Source: Bacteroidales bacterium
GTDB lineage: Bacteria > Bacteroidota > Bacteroidia > Bacteroidales > P3
NCBI GenBank assembly: GCA_017507285.1
Contig: JAFWBF010000194.1
Location: 1 to 25,416, forward strand
Direction: 5' to 3'
DNA: 25,416 nt
Shown in pieces: positions 14,841-23,403 of the stretch. The notes below the pieces were generated by a model. The model had not been told where the DNA came from and made no database searches. It saw only the letters and a list, made by a program, of their open reading frames with translations. The position numbers and the translations under genes are program-made. Positions within the stretch are counted from its first letter, which is position 1; each line of letters begins with the position of its first letter.

Positions 14841-15144
14841 GATAGAAATGGGTCTACAAATTATCCAATTTTTCTTCCCTTTGGATAAGGTAGGAGGTGT
14901 GGTTATTGCAATGGTATATTTATGGGTGATTATATATAATCTTATCTTTTTGATAAATATCATACTACTAGACTAATAAAGAAATAAAGCTTTCTTTTTT
15001 TATAGATATATGTATTTGTTTGATATTTTCTTCTAACATTTTGCAACTATGATTTTTATATGTATATTCTTGCTGCCTTGTTTTTAGGATAGAATACTTA
15101 TGCTATATTCTTGTAGATATATGGTTTATAATAATTTGTAGAGG
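14841..15144. other. AT-rich intergenic stretch without a gene
   Basis: No supported gene, tRNA or clear terminator is visible. The word TATATTCTTG occurs twice (15063 and 15104), and TAGATATATG occurs near both ends. I take these as chance similarity in very AT-rich sequence. Confidence 0.55.
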
Positions 15145-15858
15145 TTAATACAATATTCCATTGTCGGCAAAACTGTAATAGGCACTTTTTATGTCATTGC
15201 TATCGCACACTATTATGTGGTCCAATAATTTTATATCAAGATAGTTAGCTGCATTTTGTATCTTTTTTGTAAGGGAGATGTCGTCTTGGCTTGGAGTTAG
15301 GTTTCCGGAAGGATGATTGTGAGCCAAAATTATAGCAGTGCTGCCTTTTTCCAAGGCTGTTTTGAATATGATGCGAATGTCGACGATAGTTTTTGTTATT
15401 CCACCGCTTGCAACTTGCTGTTTGTACAATACTTTGTTGCTATTGTTGAGATGTAAAACCCAAAACTCCTCGTATGAGAGGTTTGCAATTTTTGTACGAA
15501 TACATTTGTATGCATCTTGGCTTAATTGTATTTTGTTTAGCATTATAGGTTCTTCGTAATGAGATCTGTATCCTAGTTCCAAAGCTGCCAATATGCTTAT
15601 TGCTTTGGCAGGGCCTATACCCTTGAACTGTTTTGTAAGTTCGGTTACATTGAATTTTGAAAGCTCTGTCAAACTGTTGTTTACATGATTTAGGATACGT
15701 TTGCCCAAATCTACTGCACTCTCTTCGTTTGTGCCGCTACCTATCACTATCGCAATCAGTTCTGCCGAACTTAAAGCCTTTATACCTTTTGCCAACATCT
15801 TTTCGCGGGGTTTATCTTCGTCTGCCCACTCTTTGACTGATAATTTTTCTTTGCTCAT
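15145..15858 (-). CDS. radC: RadC family JAB/MPN+ domain protein
   Basis: A 237-residue full-length RadC. An N-terminal UPF0758 helical region with helix-hairpin-helix (FKGIGPAKAISILAALELG, ~78-96) is followed by a JAB/MPN+ metalloprotease-like domain carrying the JAMM motif LAHNHPSGNLTPSQDD (His180, His182, Ser190, Asp193) and an upstream Glu in YEEFWVLHL. The name comes from an E. coli mutation later assigned elsewhere, so a direct DNA-repair role is not established; the fold predicts a Zn-dependent isopeptidase-like or nuclease-linked function. The gene is divergent from secDF, with each having its own TAnnTTTG element. Confidence 0.94.
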   Translation of the reverse strand: MSKEKLSVKEWADEDKPREKMLAKGIKALSSAELIAIVIGSGTNEESAVDLGKRILNHVNNSLTELSKFNVTELTKQFKGIGPAKAISILAALELGYRSHYEEPIMLNKIQLSQDAYKCIRTKIANLSYEEFWVLHLNNSNKVLYKQQVASGGITKTIVDIRIIFKTALEKGSTAIILAHNHPSGNLTPSQDDISLTKKIQNAANYLDIKLLDHIIVCDSNDIKSAYYSFADNGILY

Positions 15859-15877
15859 TTTTGTTCAAATTTTTGTG

Positions 15878-15885
15878 CAAAGATA
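15878..15885 (-). promoter_or_regulatory. Bacteroidetes -7 promoter element for radC
   Basis: On the minus strand this reads TATCTTTG followed by CACAAA, an exact TAnnTTTG match 19 bp before the radC ATG. Confidence 0.7.
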
Positions 15886-16013
15886 CAATATTTCACCGAA
15901 AAAACGCAGATAAAATGGAAATAAAAAAAACTTTTTCTGACTTTAATTTATTGATAAATAGTGTATCCGTTTTTTTTCAACAGAAAAATTGTTGATATAT
16001 GAACAAAAATTCA

Positions 16014-16021
16014 TACCTTTG
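16014..16021 (+). promoter_or_regulatory. Bacteroidetes -7 promoter element for secDF
   Basis: TACCTTTG followed by CATG matches TAnnTTTG. TTGTTG at 15989-15994 lies 19 bp upstream, in the right place for the -33 element, making this one of the best promoters in the window. The ATG is 48 bp downstream. Confidence 0.78.
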
Positions 16022-16069
16022 CATGTTCAAAATGTCTATTAACTAAATAAACACTTTAATAAATAAGAG

Positions 16070-19000
16070 ATGCAAAATAAAGGTGCTATCAGGTTTTTTG
16101 CGATTGCGTTTGCGTTGGTATGTTTATACCAAATCTCGTTTACGTATTTTACTAAACGTGTTGAAAATAAGGCAAATCAATACGCATACAATGAGATGAC
16201 CCAACAGATGGCCAAAGATTTGGCTAAGGGTGACAAATTAAAGGAACAGTTCTATACGGATTCCATTGGAATAGCAAAAGAAGCCTATTTCATTGATTCT
16301 GTGTCGAACGAGACTGCTTACAACTTCTTTTGGATTCGTAAGTATACCTATAAAGAGTGTAAGGCAAGAGAGCTGAACTTAGGTTTGGACTTGAAAGGTG
16401 GTATGAACGTGATGATGGAAGTTTCCACTGTTGATGTGGTTCGTGCTTTGGCAAACCATACAACAGATTCATTGTTCAACAAGGCTATTGATTTGGCTTT
16501 GGAAAAACAAAAGGTTTCGTCGAATACCGATTTCGTAACGTTGTTCGAAGAATCTATCAAGTCTTTGGATCCAAATGTTAGATTGGCCGGATATTTTTCT
16601 TCACAACTTCGCGACCAAATTAAGTTGACAGACGACAATGATGCCGTTATGTCTGTAGTAAGAAAAGAAACAACCGATGCTTTTGACAGAACTTACCAAA
16701 TTTTGAGACAACGTATCGATAAATTTGGCGTTGCTCAACCTAACATTCAAAAGTTGTCGGCATCAGAAAGAATTCTTATCGAATTGCCGGGAGTAAAAGA
16801 ACCGGAGCGTGTTCGTAAGCTTCTGCAAGGAACAGCTCAGTTGGAATTCTGGTTGTCTTACGATGCTGCCGAAGCTATGCCCTATCTGGAAGAAGTAAAC
16901 AAATACATTGCTTCCATAGGTGGTGTAGAAGAAGAAACTGAAGAGGTAGCCGAAGTAGTTGAAGATTCTACTGCAGTAGAAGCAGAGTCATCGTTGTTGG
17001 ATTCTTTGACCGAAAACAAAGAAATAGATCAAACCAAGATGACACAAGAAGAATATGCCAAAGCCAATCCGCTTTATGCTGTTCTTTATCCAAATGTAAC
17101 TGAAAATGGCCAGATAGGTCAAGGCCCTGTTGTAGGATATTCTGCATTGAAGGATAAAGCCAAGGTTGATGAAATGATAGCCAAGGCTCGCGAAAAGAAA
17201 ATTATTCCTTCCACTGTGAAATTTTTATGGGCAGCCAAACCTATCAAAGGTTCGGACACCTATATGCTATATGCAATCAACGTTACTACTCGTGACGGTT
17301 CGCCTCTTTTGGGTGGTGATGTTATTACTGATGCTCGTCAAGATTTCAACAACATTGGTAATAGTGAAATTTCGATGACCATGAATGGCGAAGGTGCTAG
17401 AGCATGGAAGAAGATTACCGGAACAAATGTTGGAAAATGTATAGCCATAGTGTTGGATGATGTTGTATATTCGGCTCCCGTTGTTAATGGCGAAATAGCC
17501 GGAGGTCGTTCTTCTATTACCGGCGATTTTACATTGGACGAAGCAAAAGACTTGGCAAACATTTTGAAGTCGGGTAAATTACCTGCTCCTGCCAAGATAG
17601 TTCAAGAAGCTGTTGTAGGACCTTCGTTGGGACAAGAATCTATCAACTCCGGTCTTACCTCCTTTATCATAGCTTTCATTATGGTTCTTATCTATATGAT
17701 AGTATTCTATAATAAGGCCGGTATTGTTGCTTGTATTGCTTTGCTTACAAACATGTTCTTCCTAATGGGTGTTATCACTTCCATTGGTGCTGTACTTACA
17801 ATGCCGGGTATAGCAGGTATTGTACTTACAATGGCTATGGCTGTGGATGCCAACGTTATTATATACGAACGTATAAAAGAAGAATTGCGTAGTGGAAAGA
17901 GTGTGCCAACTTCGGTAACCGATGGTTTCAAAAATGCTTATTCTGCTATCATTGACGGTAACGTTACCACATTGCTTACAGGTATAGTATTGATATTATT
18001 TGGTTCGGGTCCGGTTCAAGGTTTTGCTGTTACTTTGTGTATTGGTATTCTTACTTCGTTGTTTACAAGTATATTTATCACTCGCATGTGTATCGAATGG
18101 ATGTTGAACCACAAGAAGAACATGAACTTCTCGTTCTCATTCTCCGAAAATTTCCTTCGCAATGTAAACTATGATTTTGTTGGAAAACGTAAAGTGTTCT
18201 ATATCATTGCGGGAGTTGTAGTATTATTGGGTGTGGCCGGTATGGCTATCCGTGGTATGAACTATGGTATCGATTTCCAAGGAGGTAGAACATACGTTGT
18301 TCGTTTTGACCAACCGTTGAACACCGTTGAAGTACGTGCAAGTTTGGCAAAACAATTCGAAGATGCTCCTGAAGTAAAAACATTCGGACCTTCAAACCAA
18401 ATAAAGGTTACTACAAAATATAAGATTAAAGAAGATAACGATGAAGTGAAATCTGAAATAGTATCAAAACTATATGAAGGAACAAAAGGATTCTTCAAGG
18501 ATGATATTACTTTGAAAGAGTTCTCTTCTACCGAAACTAACCCATTGGGAATAATAAGTTCTGAAATCGTAGGACCTACTATGGCTAAGGATATACAACG
18601 AGATGCTGTAATTGCTGTCTTTGCAGGTTTGTTGATGATATTTATCTATATCGGATTGCGTTTCAGAAAATGGCAATTTGGTATGGGTGGTATTATAGCT
18701 TTGACTCATGATGCTCTTGTTGCAATAGGTGCTTTCGCATTGTTGCATGGTATATTGCCGTTCAATATGGAAGTAGACCAATCGTTTATTGCTGCTATAC
18801 TTACAGTGATAGGTTACTCTATCAATGCAACAGTGGTAATATTCGACCGCATTCGCGAATATAAAGAACTTTATCCAAAACGTTCGTTGCAAGAACAAGT
18901 TAATGGTGCTATCAATTCAACATTGAGTCGTACCTTCAACTCGTCGGGTTCTACATTGGTAGTATTGTTGATGATGTTTATATTTGGTGGCGAAGTAATT

Positions 19001-19135
19001 CGTGGATTTATATTTGCGTTGCTAGTAGGTGTTGCTGCCGGTACCTTCTCTTCGGTATGTATTTCCGGACCTATAGTGTTCGATTTATTGAAACGTAAGG
19101 AAGAAAAAGCAAACGCAAAGATAGAAAAGAAATAA
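16070..19135 (+). CDS. secDF: SecDF fusion, protein translocase accessory subunit
   Basis: A 1021-residue single-chain SecD-SecF, an inner-membrane RND-type protein that uses the proton gradient to pull exported proteins through SecYEG. SecD half: TM1 at ~7-25, LNLGLDLKGGMNVMMEVS (~101-118), the periplasmic P1 domain, ISMTMNGEGARAW and VVYSAPVVNGEIAGGRSSI, then five TM helices including MAMAVDANVIIYERIKEE. SecF half: from ~700, with MNYGIDFQGGRTYVVRF (~730) and GYSINATVVIFDRIRE. Both halves keep the Asp/Arg intramembrane signatures. An acidic, Glu/Val/Ser-rich linker (~285-325) is inserted in P1, which I infer to be a disordered lineage-specific insertion. Fused SecDF is typical of Bacteroidetes. 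The gene is alone between its own promoter and a downstream hairpin. Confidence 0.96.
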   Translation: MQNKGAIRFFAIAFALVCLYQISFTYFTKRVENKANQYAYNEMTQQMAKDLAKGDKLKEQFYTDSIGIAKEAYFIDSVSNETAYNFFWIRKYTYKECKARELNLGLDLKGGMNVMMEVSTVDVVRALANHTTDSLFNKAIDLALEKQKVSSNTDFVTLFEESIKSLDPNVRLAGYFSSQLRDQIKLTDDNDAVMSVVRKETTDAFDRTYQILRQRIDKFGVAQPNIQKLSASERILIELPGVKEPERVRKLLQGTAQLEFWLSYDAAEAMPYLEEVNKYIASIGGVEEETEEVAEVVEDSTAVEAESSLLDSLTENKEIDQTKMTQEEYAKANPLYAVLYPNVTENGQIGQGPVVGYSALKDKAKVDEMIAKAREKKIIPSTVKFLWAAKPIKGSDTYMLYAINVTTRDGSPLLGGDVITDARQDFNNIGNSEISMTMNGEGARAWKKITGTNVGKCIAIVLDDVVYSAPVVNGEIAGGRSSITGDFTLDEAKDLANILKSGKLPAPAKIVQEAVVGPSLGQESINSGLTSFIIAFIMVLIYMIVFYNKAGIVACIALLTNMFFLMGVITSIGAVLTMPGIAGIVLTMAMAVDANVIIYERIKEELRSGKSVPTSVTDGFKNAYSAIIDGNVTTLLTGIVLILFGSGPVQGFAVTLCIGILTSLFTSIFITRMCIEWMLNHKKNMNFSFSFSENFLRNVNYDFVGKRKVFYIIAGVVVLLGVAGMAIRGMNYGIDFQGGRTYVVRFDQPLNTVEVRASLAKQFEDAPEVKTFGPSNQIKVTTKYKIKEDNDEVKSEIVSKLYEGTKGFFKDDITLKEFSSTETNPLGIISSEIVGPTMAKDIQRDAVIAVFAGLLMIFIYIGLRFRKWQFGMGGIIALTHDALVAIGAFALLHGILPFNMEVDQSFIAAILTVIGYSINATVVIFDRIREYKELYPKRSLQEQVNGAINSTLSRTFNSSGSTLVVLLMMFIFGGEVIRGFIFALLVGVAAGTFSSVCISGPIVFDLLKRKEEKANAKIEKK

Positions 19136-19145
19136 ACAACTGTTT

Positions 19146-19185
19146 TTTCAAGAGATTGAGAATAAATATTTTCAATCTCTTGAAA
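19146..19185 (+). terminator. Hairpin after secDF
   Basis: TTTCAAGAGATTGA (19146-19159) pairs perfectly with TCAATCTCTTGAAA (19172-19185) around a 12-nt loop. It is 10 bp beyond the secDF stop codon. The following sequence is only moderately T-rich, so it may be a factor-independent terminator of modest strength or an mRNA-end stabiliser. Confidence 0.65.
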
Positions 19186-19229
19186 TTACATATAACAATT
19201 TTTAGGTTGGATTTAGGAATTGGATTGTT

Positions 19230-19237
19230 TAGTTTTG
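19230..19237 (+). promoter_or_regulatory. Bacteroidetes -7 promoter element before the receptor cluster
   Basis: TAGTTTTG followed by CAAATT matches TAnnTTTG. TTG at 19207-19209 lies 20 bp upstream, at the -33 position. The ATG of the small membrane protein is 22 bp downstream. It is the only promoter-like site I see before the receptor and cargo genes. Confidence 0.75.
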
Positions 19238-19258
19238 CAAATTCTTTGAGTAGATAAA

Positions 19259-19651
19259 ATGGATGATATTTGGGTCATATTAGGGTCAATAGTGCTTATG
19301 GTATTATCTTCTTTCTCTTCTGCAAAAAAGAAGAAAGGGGTTAATACTTCTTCTGTTGATACAGACGAAGACGCACAAGACTCCGTTTTTGATGAGGAAT
19401 TCATTCCTATGGAAGATTCCTTCGATGGTCAAAGGCAAGATATAAACAATATAGATGAAGAAAAGTTTGATGCGAAAGTTGATTTTTATCCAACAAGAGA
19501 AAGGGAGGTAGTGAATGATATTATTGTAGAAGAACCTAAAGATGATATATTAAAGGATGGAGAATCTGAAAAAGTAGAGTTTGATTTGCGAAAAGCTATT
19601 ATCTATTCTACAATATTGGAGAATCCATACATAAAAACAGAAAAAAAATAA
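19259..19651 (+). CDS. Hypothetical small acidic protein with N-terminal TM helix
   Basis: A 130-residue protein that I do not recognise. One TM segment lies at residues ~4-20 (IWVILGSIVLMVLSSFSS), followed by a basic stop-transfer cluster (AKKKK) and a long, Asp/Glu-rich, probably disordered cytoplasmic tail (VDTDEDAQDSVFDEEF and similar). The C-terminal ~20 residues (FDLRKAIIYSTILENPYI) look like a short conserved helix, a possible binding motif. It ends 36 bp before the TonB-dependent receptor gene and has the promoter just upstream, so it may lead the receptor operon. Confidence 0.7.
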   Translation: MDDIWVILGSIVLMVLSSFSSAKKKKGVNTSSVDTDEDAQDSVFDEEFIPMEDSFDGQRQDINNIDEEKFDAKVDFYPTREREVVNDIIVEEPKDDILKDGESEKVEFDLRKAIIYSTILENPYIKTEKK

Positions 19652-19687
19652 ATAGATAAATAAATTAATTCTTTACATGAAAATTAA

Positions 19688-22600
19688 ATGAGTATGTTTA
19701 GAAAAGTACTGCTAACAGTCGGGCTGCTAATTGCGGCCAATGTTGTGGCTTTTGCACAAGGTACTCTGAAAGGTACCATTATAAATGCCTCAACCAACGA
19801 GCCTGAACCTTTCGTGAATGTAGTCGTTCTTCAGAATGGTGAACAGAAAGGTGGTGCTCAAACAGATTTTGATGGTAATTACACAATCAAGCCTTTGGCT
19901 CCGGGTAATTACGATGTAAAAGTTTCTTCAGTGGGTTTTGCCCCGGTGCTATTGAAAAATGTTCCTGTTAAGGCTAGTGGTTTCTCGTATGCCGAAACCA
20001 TTAAGTTGGAAACATCTTCTAAAACTTTGGAAGAAGTTAAGATTGTGGAACATAAAATTCCTTTGGTTGACAAGGGTAATCCTGAATCCGGTCAACGTGT
20101 AAGTAAAGAGGATATCGGTCGTATGGCAAGTACTGACGTATCTTCTATTGTTGCTGTAACAACCGCTGGTGTTGGTTATAGTGATGGTGGTGCCGGTACT
20201 GCTCGTGGAGAAGAAGGTATGGTTACTTATGTAGGTAATGCTCGTAAGAATACCAGCGTTTCGGTTCCTAAAGAAGCTATCGAAGAAATCCAAGTAATTT
20301 TGGGTGGTACACCGGCTCGTTATGGCGAAGCTATCGGTGGTACTCAAATTATTACTTTGCGTCCTCCTTCAAATCAATATCATGGTTCTTTGAACTATCA
20401 AACTTATTTAGATTATAGATTATACAACAGACTTACTGCATATTTGTCGGGTCCTATCATCACTGTTCAATCAAAAGCTGAAGATGGAACTGAAGGTGCA
20501 AAAAGAACATTGCTTGGTTTCCGTTTAAGTGCATTGGGTCAATATGCACATACTCAATCGTATCGTCCTAATGGAAGTTTATATCAAATGGTTAACGACG
20601 ATAAAAGAGCAGAGTTGGAACAAAATCCATTGGTGTATAATCCATTGACAGGTGCTATCAACTATGCCGGTGAATATTTGACAAAAGATGATTTTACTAC
20701 CGTTAAACGTAGAAAAAGCAATAGCTACTATATGGGTTATGCTGAAGGATCGTTAGATTTGGCTTTCACAGACAATGCTATATTGAGACTTTCGGGCGAG
20801 TTTAGCTATGTAAAATCAAACTCTCCGGTAAACTCTTATTTCAACGATGGTTTAGGTGCTGTAACAGACCAAACTCGTTATTCTATCAATGCCGACTTTA
20901 CTCACCGCTTCCCCGATGCAGGTGAAGAAACTTCGCAAGGCGATGCTACTATGCCGGAAGGTAAATCAGGTTTGACAATGAAAAACATGATGTACAACCT
21001 TACTGCACAATTCGAAAGAATATCGCAAGAATCTTATAATCCCGAATTTGGCACAGATATATTCAAATATGGTCACGTAGGTACTTTCATAACCGAAAAA
21101 ATTCCTACATACGCTTATCAACGTATGGTAATAAATGGTGTTGAACAAATGGCTTTGGTTCAACAAGCATGGCAAGATAATATGACATACGTAGGACCAT
21201 CGGAATATAACCCAATATTGGCCAACTATAACAACCAATTGTACTATTCTGATGCATTTGCAGGTATGGCTTCTATGATCTATAACTTGGATTATTTGGT
21301 AGGTTTTAAAGGTCTTCGTAATGGTGATACTCCCAATTCGATTTATGGTATATTGTCGAATGTTGGTATTTCAGCACCAAGTTACTCCAAATCAATGTCT
21401 GATTACATATATGTGCAAGCAAGAGCCGGCGTTGATATCGGAAAACACTCTATAGAACTAGGTTTCCAATACGATCAAAGAACATCTCACTACTATGGTT
21501 TGGATGCTCGTAGATTGTGGACTATTATGCGCCAATCGGCCAACTCTCATATTATGCAGATGGATTTGTCCAATCCTATAATTGACAATTCCGGTGAGTA
21601 TCCTATTGTAAGTTACGATCGTTTGGTGGGTGAAGGTCAAACTCACTTCGATGCTGCTTTCCGTGAAAGATATGGTTTGTCGGCTACCGAATGGATTGAT
21701 GTTGACTCTTACGACCCAAGTGCTTTCACTATCGATATGTTGTCGGCTGACGAATTGTTCAATAGTGGTAGCAACCCTCTAGTTTCTTATTATGGTTACG
21801 ACTATAAAGGTAATTTGACATACGGAAAATCTTCGTTGCAAGATTTCTTTGATGACAAAACTAATCGTCCTATCGGAGCTTTCTCGCCAATATACATGGC
21901 CGGTTATATCCAAGACCAATTTGAGTTCAACAACGACCTTATCTTCAATATAGGTGTTCGTGTTGACCGTTTCGATGCAAACCAAATGGTATTGAAAGAT
22001 CCTTATTTATTATATGATTCTTACACTGTAGGCGAATTGAGAAATGGTTCTATTTCTTATCAAGGCGAAATTCCAACTGCTGTTGGTGATGATTGGGTAC
22101 CATACGTTGATGCTGTATCGGACAATCCTACTATCGTTGGTTACCGTAATGGTACTACTTGGTACAATGCCGATGGTGTTGAAGTTAACGACCCATACGC
22201 TGTAAAAGGTTCGTCGGGTAAACCAACTCCTTATCGTAAAGATGCTTCTGCATCTCCAAAATTAAGTGCTGATGCTTTCGAAGATTACGATCCTCAATTG
22301 GTAGTAATGCCTCGTATTGCTTTCTCATTCCCGGTTTCTGACAAATCGCAATTCAAAGCAAGTTATGACCAAATTGCTCGTCGTCCGTCCTCAAATTGGC
22401 AAGCAGACTACTATAGCTATTTGTTTATGACTCAAATTCAAGCTATCAGCAATCCTAATTTGAAACCTGAAAGAATTACAAACTACGAATTAGGTTTCGA
22501 ACAAGCTTTGAACTCAACTTCGGCTATCAAGATTTCTGCTTACTACAAGGAAACAAGAGATCTTATCCAATTGATTCAATACGTAGGTGCCGATCCTAAC

Positions 22601-23365
22601 CCTAACTATTATTCTTTTGATAATGTTGACTTTAAAACTACAAAAGGTTTCTCTCTTGCATACGATTTGCGTCAAACCAAAAATATCCGTTTGAGTGCCA
22701 ACTATACATTGCAATATGCTGAAGGTACAGGTATTTCTCAAACTACTATGCAACAACTTATCAAAGAAGGTTTCTCTTCGTTGAAAGTGTTGAGTCCTAT
22801 TGCCGATGACCGTCGTCATGAGTTTAAATTGAATTTGGACTTCCGTTATTCCGGTGGTAAAAAATACAATGGACCTACATGGACTCGCAAAGTAAAAGAT
22901 GAAAATGGTGAAGAACGTGCTAAGACAGTTAACCTATTGGAAAACTTTGGTGTTAACATCAATGCTGTTGCTCAATCAGGTCGTCCTTATACAAAAGCTT
23001 TATCAAATACGCAACAAACAATTGTAGGTAGCTATCGTGGTGCTCGTTTGCCATGGGGTTTCTATATTGATGCTGTTGTAGATAAAATGTGGACTATCAA
23101 AGTTGGTAGCAAAGGTCGCGATACTTATTTGAGAGCTGCTGTTGCTGTAACTAACTTGTTAGATATACGTAATATTTTAGGTGTATATCCTGTAACAGGT
23201 AATCCCGACGATAATGGTTACTTGACCGATCCGGGTACTCAATCAATCATCAATGCTTATTTGAATCCTAATTCTTTCAGAGATATTTATTCAATTATGT
23301 TGATGAATTCATGGAATTATTCTACACCTCGCTTAATACGTCTTGAGTTAACTTATCAATTCTAA
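19688..23365 (+). CDS. TonB-dependent outer-membrane receptor with N-terminal carboxypeptidase-regulatory-like domain
   Basis: A 1225-residue outer-membrane receptor. Signal peptide at ~1-24 (MSMFRKVLLTVGLLIAANVVAFAQ); CarboxypepD_reg-like beta domain at ~25-112 (GTLKGTIINASTNEPEPFVNVVV, TDFDGNYTIKPLAPGNYDVKVSSVGF); plug-like region at ~115-235 (VSKEDIGRMASTDVSSIVAVTTAGV, EAIEEIQVILGGTPARYGEAIGG); then a long beta-barrel with repeated receptor blocks (GRPYTKALSNTQ, NPNLKPERITNYELGFEQ) and a C-terminal Phe (RLELTYQF), as expected for BAM insertion. The plug diverges from SusC receptors, and no SusD follows. Strongly biased codons (GGT, CGT, AAC) imply high expression. The substrate is unknown. 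It is followed after 38 bp by a large exported protein, probably its partner. Confidence 0.9.
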   Translation: MSMFRKVLLTVGLLIAANVVAFAQGTLKGTIINASTNEPEPFVNVVVLQNGEQKGGAQTDFDGNYTIKPLAPGNYDVKVSSVGFAPVLLKNVPVKASGFSYAETIKLETSSKTLEEVKIVEHKIPLVDKGNPESGQRVSKEDIGRMASTDVSSIVAVTTAGVGYSDGGAGTARGEEGMVTYVGNARKNTSVSVPKEAIEEIQVILGGTPARYGEAIGGTQIITLRPPSNQYHGSLNYQTYLDYRLYNRLTAYLSGPIITVQSKAEDGTEGAKRTLLGFRLSALGQYAHTQSYRPNGSLYQMVNDDKRAELEQNPLVYNPLTGAINYAGEYLTKDDFTTVKRRKSNSYYMGYAEGSLDLAFTDNAILRLSGEFSYVKSNSPVNSYFNDGLGAVTDQTRYSINADFTHRFPDAGEETSQGDATMPEGKSGLTMKNMMYNLTAQFERISQESYNPEFGTDIFKYGHVGTFITEKIPTYAYQRMVINGVEQMALVQQAWQDNMTYVGPSEYNPILANYNNQLYYSDAFAGMASMIYNLDYLVGFKGLRNGDTPNSIYGILSNVGISAPSYSKSMSDYIYVQARAGVDIGKHSIELGFQYDQRTSHYYGLDARRLWTIMRQSANSHIMQMDLSNPIIDNSGEYPIVSYDRLVGEGQTHFDAAFRERYGLSATEWIDVDSYDPSAFTIDMLSADELFNSGSNPLVSYYGYDYKGNLTYGKSSLQDFFDDKTNRPIGAFSPIYMAGYIQDQFEFNNDLIFNIGVRVDRFDANQMVLKDPYLLYDSYTVGELRNGSISYQGEIPTAVGDDWVPYVDAVSDNPTIVGYRNGTTWYNADGVEVNDPYAVKGSSGKPTPYRKDASASPKLSADAFEDYDPQLVVMPRIAFSFPVSDKSQFKASYDQIARRPSSNWQADYYSYLFMTQIQAISNPNLKPERITNYELGFEQALNSTSAIKISAYYKETRDLIQLIQYVGADPNPNYYSFDNVDFKTTKGFSLAYDLRQTKNIRLSANYTLQYAEGTGISQTTMQQLIKEGFSSLKVLSPIADDRRHEFKLNLDFRYSGGKKYNGPTWTRKVKDENGEERAKTVNLLENFGVNINAVAQSGRPYTKALSNTQQTIVGSYRGARLPWGFYIDAVVDKMWTIKVGSKGRDTYLRAAVAVTNLLDIRNILGVYPVTGNPDDNGYLTDPGTQSIINAYLNPNSFRDIYSIMLMNSWNYSTPRLIRLELTYQF

Positions 23366-23403
23366 TAATAAGCATATTTGTAATTAGTAAAAAAAAGAGA
23401 AAG

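Noticed and set aside
14655..14963. Minus-strand open frame sharing LPHEEIS with another at 7100-7318
   Set aside because: The shared peptide is just the 22-bp repeat read in the same frame. Neither frame has coding-type composition or a start context.
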